Shown here: positions 40,952 to 47,136 of the stretch, in pieces
Layout: every line of letters begins with the position of its first letter
Numbering within the stretch: position 1 is the stretch's first letter
Source: Patescibacteria group bacterium
Lineage (GTDB): Bacteria > Patescibacteriota > Patescibacteriia > UBA9934
Direction: 5' to 3'
Assembly: GCA_018062825.1 (NCBI GenBank)
Contig: JAGORL010000001.1
Location: forward strand, 1 to 47,136
DNA: 47,136 bases
The notes under the pieces: model-generated
Database searches by the model: none
Seen by the model: the letters and a program-made list of their open reading frames with translations, nothing else
What the model was told of the DNA's origin: nothing
Translations under genes and position numbers: made by a program

Positions 40952-41962
40952 ATGCGCATCCTCGGCATCGAATCTAGTTGCGACGAAACGGCGATCTCCC
41001 TTGTGGTCGGAGATGAGTCAGGAGTTCGCGTTGAAAAATCTATTATCCGCTCGCAAGCCCAGATGCACGACGTCTTTGGTGGTGTTGTGCCTGAGGTTGC
41101 GGCGCGTGAGCACTTGGAAGTTATTGCCGCCCTTCTTCATGAATTACCCTCAACAGGTGAAGGTATCGATGCGATTGCGGTTACCGCTGGCCCCGGTTTA
41201 GCGCCGGCTCTTCGAGTGGGCACGGAAACTGCTAAGGCCCTCGCTTACGCTTGGCAAAAGCCTCTTGTACCAGTTTGCCACCTTGAAGGTCACATCTACG
41301 CCTCGTGGCTTTCAGAAAACGCCAACGTCGCTTTTCCAGCTTTGGCGCTCATAGTTTCTGGAGGTCACACGGAGCTTGTACTTATGCGTGATCACGGCAA
41401 GTTTGAACGCTTAGGTGAAACGCTTGATGACGCCGCGGGGGAGGCTTTTGACAAGGTCGCAAAGATGCTAGGCCTAGGTTACCCAGGTGGCCCAAGAGTG
41501 GCCGAACTCGCAAGTTCAGGCGATCGCACGGCTTTTGATTTCCCGCGCGCCATGCTCGATCGCGATGATTTCATGTTTAGTTTTTCTGGTTTGAAAACAT
41601 CGGTTCTCTATACCCTGCGGGAGAACGACGATAAGCTCATTGATCCAACCTTCCGTCGTAATATCGCCGCTTCATTTGAAGAGGCGGTTATTGATGTGCT
41701 TGTTAAAAAGACCATGCGTGCCGTAAAAAAGCATCAACCCGCTTCGGTGATTCTTGCCGGTGGCGTTGCGGCTAACCTTCACTTGCGCGAATCATTGCGT
41801 AAAGCCTGTGATGCGATTGGTACCACGCTTCATGTACCAGATTTTGCATACTCACTCGATAACGCCGCCATGATTGCGGCCGCTGGTTATTATCGCTTTA
41901 AGGCCGGCGCCACGATCGATCCATTGAAACTTGTCGTTGATCCAAACATGGATATCGTCTAG
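40952..41962 (+). CDS. tsaD: tRNA N6-threonylcarbamoyladenosine transferase TsaD
   Basis: 336 residues. MRILGIESSCDETAISLV at the N-terminus, metal-binding His pair in CHLEGHIYASWL (about 109-113), ALIVSGGHTELVLM, GEAFDKVAKMLGLGYPGGP, FSFSGLKTSVLY and the C-terminal LAGGVAANLHLRESL. It transfers the threonylcarbamoyl group to A37 of ANN-decoding tRNAs. It precedes tsaE by two bases. Confidence 0.97.
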   Translation: MRILGIESSCDETAISLVVGDESGVRVEKSIIRSQAQMHDVFGGVVPEVAAREHLEVIAALLHELPSTGEGIDAIAVTAGPGLAPALRVGTETAKALAYAWQKPLVPVCHLEGHIYASWLSENANVAFPALALIVSGGHTELVLMRDHGKFERLGETLDDAAGEAFDKVAKMLGLGYPGGPRVAELASSGDRTAFDFPRAMLDRDDFMFSFSGLKTSVLYTLRENDDKLIDPTFRRNIAASFEEAVIDVLVKKTMRAVKKHQPASVILAGGVAANLHLRESLRKACDAIGTTLHVPDFAYSLDNAAMIAAAGYYRFKAGATIDPLKLVVDPNMDIV

Positions 41963-41964
41963 CT

Positions 41965-42381
41965 ATGCATATCAAAACCGAGGAGAACATGCGCGCCTGC
42001 GCTAAAGAATTCGCGAAGTCACTCAATGGGGGAGAGTTTGTGGCACTCATTGGTGATCTTGGGGCAGGGAAGACCACCTTTACCCAAGGTCTTGTCGCCG
42101 GCCTAGGATCAGTCGCTCGCGTAAAGTCTCCAACCTACACCGTCATGAACGAGTACGTGATTGAGGGGCACGCCACGATCACTAAAGTTGTTCACCTTGA
42201 TCTCTATCGTTTTACAACTGAGCGTGAGCTTGGCGCGCTTGAACTTGAAAGCTACCGTAAGCCGAACGTTGTTATCATCGCCGAGTGGCCAAATGCCATA
42301 GAGAATGTCGATTTCAAGCCAGATATCACGGTACAGATTGAGCATGTGCAAGGTGGCGGTCGCGAGGTAACTTTTAGCTAA
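41965..42381 (+). CDS. tsaE: tRNA t6A ATPase TsaE
   Basis: 138 residues. P-loop GDLGAGKTTFTQGLVAGLG (about 30-48), SPTYTVMNEY, HLDLYRF (about 78) and IAEWPNAIE, the family order. It works with TsaD and TsaB (not seen here) in t6A synthesis. Cotranscribed with tsaD. Confidence 0.95.
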   Translation: MHIKTEENMRACAKEFAKSLNGGEFVALIGDLGAGKTTFTQGLVAGLGSVARVKSPTYTVMNEYVIEGHATITKVVHLDLYRFTTERELGALELESYRKPNVVIIAEWPNAIENVDFKPDITVQIEHVQGGGREVTFS

Positions 42382-42409
42382 CATTTGCCGATATTTTAGT
42401 ATTCATGCC

Positions 42410-42437
42410 TTGACAAAAGGCAATTTTTCGCTATACT
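42410..42437 (+). promoter_or_regulatory. Promoter of the DksA/TraR-like gene
   Basis: TTGACA (42410-42415), 16-base spacer, TATACT (42432-42437), ~52 bases before the ATG. Near consensus. Confidence 0.8.
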
Positions 42438-42489
42438 AAGCGCCGTAACATTCCACCTTCCGCACCTTCCGCCCACCCCGAGGTTCCCC

Positions 42490-42801
42490 ATGACCGCGTC
42501 TGAAGTAAATGCCGCCGCCCTTCTCGCCCTCGAGGAGCGCCGCGGAAAGCTGCGCAAGCAGTACTCGCTGTGTCTGCACAAGCGACTCCCGAAGGCCAAG
42601 CAGGTCGAGCGTGAGCTCGCTGCCTGCGAGACTGCGGTCGCGCTCCTGCGGCAGGGCTACAACTACGGGCAGTGCAAGTGCTGTCTGCAGGCGATCGACC
42701 CCGAGCGTCTCGAGCTCGTGCCCTACACGTTCTACTGCTTCGGGTGCCTGCGGGTACTCGAGCTCACGAACAACGTGCCAAGCTACGCCCGCGCAGCGTA
42801 G
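42490..42801 (+). CDS. DksA/TraR-type zinc-finger protein (GC-rich class)
   Basis: 103 residues. N-terminal helical hairpin (about 8-60, LEERRGKLRKQYSL...QVERELAACETAVALLRQ), then YNYGQCKCCLQAIDPERLELVPY-TFYCFGC: a C-x2-C-x17-C-x2-C finger with exactly the DksA spacing. Such proteins bind RNA polymerase in the secondary channel. The protein is shorter than DksA (~150), nearer TraR size. GAGG lies eight bases before the ATG. GC-rich codons, single gene, own promoter and terminator. Confidence 0.82.
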   Translation: MTASEVNAAALLALEERRGKLRKQYSLCLHKRLPKAKQVERELAACETAVALLRQGYNYGQCKCCLQAIDPERLELVPYTFYCFGCLRVLELTNNVPSYARAA

Positions 42802-42808
42802 TAAAGCA

Positions 42809-42840
42809 AAAGCACCGACCCGTGGTCGGTGCTTCTCTGT
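42809..42840 (+). terminator. Terminator of the DksA/TraR-like gene
   Basis: Stem AAGCACCGACC/GGTCGGTGCTT with a CGT loop, then CTCTGTTTT. It lies tail-to-tail with rsmE. Confidence 0.85.
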
Positions 42841-42841
42841 T

Positions 42842-43546
42842 TTATAGAAGTAATTTTGCTGTACCGGCGATAGCTGCTGTCTCGGCTCGGAGCACAAGTG
42901 ATCCTAGGGTCAGCACGTGGAATTCATGCTTCTGTGCTACCTCCACTTCTTTATCAGTGAATCCTCCTTCAGGGCCAATAAAGAGGGCAATGGTGCTTGT
43001 TTTGTGCACTTTAGGCAGTACAGATTGCTTGCCGCTTTCATGCATGAGTATACGTACCATGCCTTCCGTGAAACTAAACGCCTGCGTAAAGCTTCGCGGT
43101 TCATGCAGTTGCGGAAGGGTGGTGCGTCCTGATTGCTCAGAAGCTTCACGAACAATATCGTGCCAGCGCTTTGGAATCTCAGTTGGCTTTTTAATAACGC
43201 GCTCGCTGATGATTGGTAAAAAGGCACTCGCTCCAAGCTCAGTACATTTTTGCAAAACAAATTCGTATGTATCTTTTTTTGTCACAGCTGCACACACTAC
43301 AACTTGCGGGGTAGTCGGCTTACTCGTTGTAACTTGAACAATAGTCCCCATGATTGATGAGCGATTTACTTCCGTAATTAAGCAGTCAGCCTCTTTGCCG
43401 TTACCGGTAAGAAGGGAGAGGGAATCACCAGCCTTTAATCGTAAAACAGACACTATCTGCTTATGAAGTGGACCGGCAGGAATCGTAAAGGCTTGAATGG
43501 TGTGAGCCATCCAGGTTTCAGGCACAAAGAAACGAGCAGTGCGCAT
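42842..43546 (-). CDS. rsmE: 16S rRNA (uracil1498-N3)-methyltransferase
   Basis: Start ATG 43546, one base after the pilB stop; 234 residues. N-terminal PUA-like part (TARFFVPE...HKQIVSVLRLKAGDSLSLL), SPOUT domain with VCAAVTKKDTYEFVLQKCTELG, and the SAM loop FIGPEGGFTDKEVE (about 188-201), LGSLVLRAETAAIA. It methylates U1498 in helix 44. Last gene of the membrane protein-pilB-rsmE operon. Confidence 0.95.
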   Translation of the reverse strand: MRTARFFVPETWMAHTIQAFTIPAGPLHKQIVSVLRLKAGDSLSLLTGNGKEADCLITEVNRSSIMGTIVQVTTSKPTTPQVVVCAAVTKKDTYEFVLQKCTELGASAFLPIISERVIKKPTEIPKRWHDIVREASEQSGRTTLPQLHEPRSFTQAFSFTEGMVRILMHESGKQSVLPKVHKTSTIALFIGPEGGFTDKEVEVAQKHEFHVLTLGSLVLRAETAAIAGTAKLLL

Positions 43547-43547
43547 A

Positions 43548-45380
43548 CTAGAGTCCAACAATGCGTTTTACCTCATCAACCGAGGTAAGGCCGTCGAGGC
43601 ATTTCAACAGGCCATCTTGCGCCATTGTAATCATGCCTTGGGTTTTTGCGATAGTCCGCATCTCATATTCAGAAACGCTGCCACCTAAAATAGCCTTTTC
43701 AACCTCCTGGCCTTTGGTAAGCACCTCGTAAACACCAACACGGCCTTTGTATCCGGTGTTATTGCATATATCGCAGCCGGCAGGAGCGTAAAATACCAAC
43801 TTTTCAAGATCAATTTTCGCCTCACCCGAGGCTTCTGGAATGTCGGCGAGAACTTTTTTTACATCCGTGAGTAGGTCGGCCTCAAGTGGTGCCTCCTTTT
43901 TACAGGCCTGGCACAGCTTGCGAATAAGTCGCTGACCCATGATGGCGTTAATCGCTGGCGCAAGCAGGTGTGGCGGAACACCCATGGAAAGGAAGCGTGG
44001 AATAGCGCCAGCGGCATCGTTCGTGTGAATGGTAGAAAGAAGCAGGTGGCCGGTGAGCGCTGCCTGCACAGCGATTTCAGCTGTCTCTTGGTCACGGATC
44101 TCACCAACCATCACAATATCCGGATCCTGGCGCAAAATTGAGCGCAAGCCTTTGGCAAATGTGTAATCCCGGCTGTGATCAATCTGGCTTTGGTTTAAGC
44201 CCTCTACTTTGTATTCGACTGGATCTTCAAGGGTAATAATCTTCACGTCCGAAGTATTCAAGCGCTTCAAAATGGCGTACAGCGTCGTTGTTTTACCGGA
44301 TCCTGTTGGACCGGTTGTGATGATCATGCCATTTGGTCGCTCAATCTCCTTCATGATCTTCTTAAGAACCGGCGCTCGGAAGCCAAGAGAATCAAATTCC
44401 AAAGAGATCGTATCTGGATTCAAGATACGCATAACAACCGATTCACCAAAAGAGGTAGGAATCGTTGAAATACGAACATCGATCTGCTTATTTTTTTGAA
44501 AAATAGTAAAGCGACCGTCCTGCGCCTGATTGGTGACGTTCATCTTAAGTGAAGCGATCAACTTGATGCGGTTAATGATGCGCTTCCAGAGTTCGCGATC
44601 AAGTTTTGAAACGTCAGTCAAGATACCGTCAGCGCGTACGCGTACAGCAATACCTTTTTCTTCAGCCTCAATGTGAATGTCGGATGATCCAAGCTTAAGA
44701 GCGGCTGCTAGAATAACAGTCAAAACGTCGGTCACGGTAGCCTTTTGCAAAACCGCAGCGATCGATGAAAAATCAGCCATCTGCTTCTGGTAGCGGGCAA
44801 GTTCATCTTCAGTGATCTGAACACCTTTGATAATGTTCTTGATCTTAGGAATGGCTGCATAGAGCTTCATGGCCTGCAGATAGCTCTCCTCCGAGATAAT
44901 GTAGAGCTTTGTGTTGGCCTTATGGCGCTCACCAAGTTCGTATACGAGCTCCTTGACCGCTGAATCCTCGGGAGTGACTGCGCCAATGCGAATCTCAGGA
45001 CCGGTGAACACGAAAGTTACTGCCTTGAGCTCTTTAGCACGCTCCTCTGGAACAAGACTGATAGCTTCCGGGCTAATGGGGAAGCCTTTGAGGTTGATTG
45101 AAGGAATGCCAAGCGCCGCCGCAGTTTTACTGGCCTCCTCTTCCATCTGTTTCTTTTGAATCTCTTGCATTTTCTCAGCAAGAAGTGAGGCTGCCGAGCC
45201 ATCATGTGGGGTAGGGGGCGCTGATGCTAAAACAGGCGCCTGATGCAAGGCGGGGGTGGCTGCAGCGGCTTCCGTTGGATTAGCCTCTGCTTGCAAGGTG
45301 TCGGTGATCTTCTGCTGCTCCTGTTTCTCGGTCTGAATTTTCTTCAGCAGGTCACCAATGCTAGGAAGGTCGGAGCTCAT
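43548..45380 (-). CDS. pilB: Type IV pilus assembly ATPase PilB/GspE
   Basis: 610 residues. Coiled, Pro/Ala-rich N-terminus (~1-90), N1E-like domain, Walker A GPTGSGKTTTLYAIL (about 354), Asp box ITLEDPVEYKVEGLNQSQID, Walker B ILRQDPDIVMVGEIRDQETAEIA, His box HLLLSTIHTNDA. The Zn tetracysteine near 480-540 is split: LCQACKKEA and CDICNNTGYKGRVGVYEVL. It powers pilus assembly, which CPR cells use for attachment, DNA uptake or motility. It overlaps the upstream gene by 4 bases. Confidence 0.95.
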   Translation of the reverse strand: MSSDLPSIGDLLKKIQTEKQEQQKITDTLQAEANPTEAAAATPALHQAPVLASAPPTPHDGSAASLLAEKMQEIQKKQMEEEASKTAAALGIPSINLKGFPISPEAISLVPEERAKELKAVTFVFTGPEIRIGAVTPEDSAVKELVYELGERHKANTKLYIISEESYLQAMKLYAAIPKIKNIIKGVQITEDELARYQKQMADFSSIAAVLQKATVTDVLTVILAAALKLGSSDIHIEAEEKGIAVRVRADGILTDVSKLDRELWKRIINRIKLIASLKMNVTNQAQDGRFTIFQKNKQIDVRISTIPTSFGESVVMRILNPDTISLEFDSLGFRAPVLKKIMKEIERPNGMIITTGPTGSGKTTTLYAILKRLNTSDVKIITLEDPVEYKVEGLNQSQIDHSRDYTFAKGLRSILRQDPDIVMVGEIRDQETAEIAVQAALTGHLLLSTIHTNDAAGAIPRFLSMGVPPHLLAPAINAIMGQRLIRKLCQACKKEAPLEADLLTDVKKVLADIPEASGEAKIDLEKLVFYAPAGCDICNNTGYKGRVGVYEVLTKGQEVEKAILGGSVSEYEMRTIAKTQGMITMAQDGLLKCLDGLTSVDEVKRIVGL

Positions 45381-46366
45381 GAGAAGAGAGTCAAGAAGTG
45401 CTTGCCGTGAGCCACGGTTCTTGTAACAATTTTTGTTTTCTGTGCCTTGATAACAAGTTCAACCCAGGTGCTATAGGTGAAGGTGGTGGTAAAGCCAGCA
45501 AAGCCGATGCTTAACAGGGCACCTGAGAGCACAAGTGCAAATGAAAGCGCGTAAAAAAGCGAGACAGACTCCGCTTCAAGTGCAAGAGCAAAAAGTGGCG
45601 TGGAGCCGGCAAACAAGAGAAGCGCTGCCGCAAGGTACGCTAAGGAGATGACGAAGTTAATCGCAAAGAGCATCGCTGACATCTCAAGATACACAAACGG
45701 GTGCTTGCTAAAGATGCGCCAGCTTTGGTGCAGAGACTGGGGAACCGTTGCATCATCTCGAGCGATAGTAATAAGCGAAATCATGCACAAGATGTTGAGA
45801 ACAAGCGCAGCTACAAGGGTACTTGCGGAGAATATTGCACCAAATAGCGCATCAAGAATTGGCCACGGGGAGTTGAGGGTGATAAGTAGGTAAGCTGAGG
45901 CCACCATTAAGTTAAATGAGATCAGCTTAAAAAAGACGTCAAGCGTAAAGATACGCAAGAATCGAGGGTGGGCAAGATCAAGCAAGAATTCTTTTGCGGA
46001 GAGTGGTTTAGCGTTAATGGCCGCACGGTGCGCAGCTCGCAAGAGTATTTGCTGTGAGGCAACGATAGTCAAAAGTAGAAACGCTACACCAAACGCAATC
46101 AAGAGAATGCCGCCAACTGCTGCTTGAGGCCCAGCAAGTAAAACATCTTTAAGGGTTGAGGCAAGGGCTGTTGCACCTGCCGGAATACCAAGAAGACCAC
46201 CCTCGCTAAGTGAGCGCGCAGCGCGTGCCTGCGTGAGGGCGTCATTGATGATGGAGCCGGTGCCTGCAAGTCCAGCAAGTGCACCCACAAGCCAAAGTTC
46301 ACGATGACGCCAACTAGCAGCCAACGCTTTCTGTAAAATCGGTCGATAAATCGGCGTATGCCGCAT
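45377..46366 (-). CDS. Polytopic membrane protein, unknown
   Basis: Start ATG 46366 with TGGAGG four bases upstream; 329 residues. About six membrane helices, including ILLIAFGVAFLLLTIVASQQILLR, LVAALVLNILCMISLITIA, FAINFVISLAYLAAALLLFAG and LVLSGALLSIGFAGFTTTF, resembling glycerophosphoryl-phosphodiesterase-associated or DUF975-type integral proteins. Coupled to pilB by the ATGA overlap; it may support pilus export, but that is only inference. Confidence 0.75.
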   Translation of the reverse strand: MRHTPIYRPILQKALAASWRHRELWLVGALAGLAGTGSIINDALTQARAARSLSEGGLLGIPAGATALASTLKDVLLAGPQAAVGGILLIAFGVAFLLLTIVASQQILLRAAHRAAINAKPLSAKEFLLDLAHPRFLRIFTLDVFFKLISFNLMVASAYLLITLNSPWPILDALFGAIFSASTLVAALVLNILCMISLITIARDDATVPQSLHQSWRIFSKHPFVYLEMSAMLFAINFVISLAYLAAALLLFAGSTPLFALALEAESVSLFYALSFALVLSGALLSIGFAGFTTTFTYSTWVELVIKAQKTKIVTRTVAHGKHFLTLFS

Positions 46367-46431
46367 AGTCCTCCATGTTGCTCGCCGGTGAAGGCGATAA
46401 ATACTCTCACAGTATACAACGTTGCAAAACA

Positions 46432-46462
46432 AAAACGCACCAGGATTTCCCAGGTGCGTTAT
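46432..46462 (-). terminator. ftsH terminator
   Basis: Minus-strand stem AACGCACC/GGTGCGTT with inner TGG/CC pairs, followed by TTTGTTTTG. It lies seven bases after the ftsH stop. Confidence 0.8.
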
Positions 46463-46467
46463 TTGTC

Positions 46468-47136
46468 CTACGCGACGGCAGGTTTTGGTGCGAATTTCGG
46501 AGCTTTTGGTGACTCACCAACAAGCGCGATGAACTCTTCCTTCTCGATCGTTTCTTTTTTGATCAGTGTTTCTACAACCTTATCCATCTTCGCGCGTTCT
46601 TTGCGGATGATGGATGTTGCTGTTTCAAGTGCTCCAGCGAGAATGCGGGTCACTTCCTCATCAATGCGCTCAGCTACCTTTTCAGAGTAGTTGCGTGTTT
46701 CATGAAGTTGCTTGCCAAGGAAGACCTCGCTATCAGTCTCTCCATAGGTACGCGGCCCAAGGGCGTCACTCATGCCGTACTGCGTAACAAGTGAGCGAGC
46801 AAGGGATGTAGCGCGCTGCAGGTCGTTGCTAGCGCCCGTGGTGAGGTCGCCAAAGATCTCTTTCTCGGCAACATAGCCACCAAGCATCATTGCCATTTCT
46901 TCCAAAAACTCCTGGCGTGAATGCATCTTTCTATCTTCCGCTGGGATGCTCATGGTGTACCCAGCAGCTCTGCCACGCGAGATGATCGAAACCTTGTGAA
47001 CATCGTCACAGTGGGGGAGTAGATGGCCTACAACTGCATGTCCAGCTTCATGGTAGGCGGTAAGAACACGTTCATCCTCAGAAAGGATGTGGCTCTTGCG
47101 CTCAGGTCCAAGCATAACCTTTTCAATGGCGTCCAA
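46468..47136 (-). CDS. ftsH: ATP-dependent zinc metalloprotease FtsH (3' part)
   Basis: The C-terminal 222 residues; the frame stays open at the window edge, so the AAA domain and membrane helices lie outside. M41 peptidase: Zn motif HEAGHAVVGHLLPHCD (HEAGH at about 29-33), RGRAAGYTM, LEEMAMMLGGYVAEKEIFGDLTTGASNDLQRAT (the conserved third-ligand Asp in TTGASNDL). The tail ends KAPKFAPKPAVA. It degrades membrane and regulatory proteins. Confidence 0.97.
   Translation of the reverse strand: MDAIEKVMLGPERKSHILSEDERVLTAYHEAGHAVVGHLLPHCDDVHKVSIISRGRAAGYTMSIPAEDRKMHSRQEFLEEMAMMLGGYVAEKEIFGDLTTGASNDLQRATSLARSLVTQYGMSDALGPRTYGETDSEVFLGKQLHETRNYSEKVAERIDEEVTRILAGALETATSIIRKERAKMDKVVETLIKKETIEKEEFIALVGESPKAPKFAPKPAVA

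Overview
The window looks like a chromosomal segment of a Candidate Phyla Radiation (Patescibacteria) bacterium, probably from the Parcubacteria side. The reasons are a 16S rRNA of about 1.5 kb with CPR-like departures from consensus and no 23S/5S beside it, compact operons with overlapping starts, many secreted or cell-surface proteins of CPR type, a single-gene type IV pilus ATPase, and reduced versions of common proteins (short SMC, short SufD, stand-alone flavokinase domain). TGA is used as a stop (rnhB, sufD), so the code is the standard bacterial one. The assignment is inference; no database search was possible.

Layout. 1-7.4 kb: a surface-protein region, with a very large LamG-type protein (5' end outside the window) followed by a four-gene operon holding a dockerin-bearing secreted protein and two membrane-anchored cohesin-like proteins. 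7.4-9.9 kb: tRNA-Gly, a lipoprotein, a small membrane-anchored protein and a DHH phosphoesterase, all on the minus strand. 10-15.5 kb: a hingeless SMC, an M16 peptidase, a methyltransferase and a PlsC-like protein. 15.6-17.8 kb: CBS protein, rpsP, KH protein and trmD. 18.07-19.57 kb: an isolated 16S rRNA. 19.8-20.2 kb: minus-strand tRNA-Ile and tRNA-Phe separated by two related ~125 bp inverted-repeat elements. 20.3-28.4 kb: surface protein, small membrane protein, tRNA-Pro, rnhB-murI, a complete sufBDSUC operon, and clpP behind a perfect CIRCE/HrcA operator. 28.5-34.1 kb: VanW/Hsp20 pair, RRM protein, AI-2E-type permease, secreted nuclease operon and GlsB-like protein. 34.3-39.1 kb: a GC-rich accessory stretch with unknown genes, a 622-residue MopE-type lipoprotein, a Nudix hydrolase and tRNA-Glu. 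39.2-47.1 kb: riboflavin synthase and flavokinase, superoxide dismutase, tsaD-tsaE, a DksA/TraR-like protein, rsmE, pilB, a membrane protein and the 3' part of ftsH.

Two gene classes are intermixed. Most core genes have moderate GC and a promoter -10 box only 6-11 bases before the start codon, so their mRNAs should be leaderless or nearly so. A second set (about eleven genes, mostly single-gene units) has strongly GC-biased third codon positions, and most of its members have a clear Shine-Dalgarno sequence, an untranslated leader and a private hairpin terminator. This contrast, the tRNA-spacer elements and the dockerin/cohesin operon are the most interesting observations.
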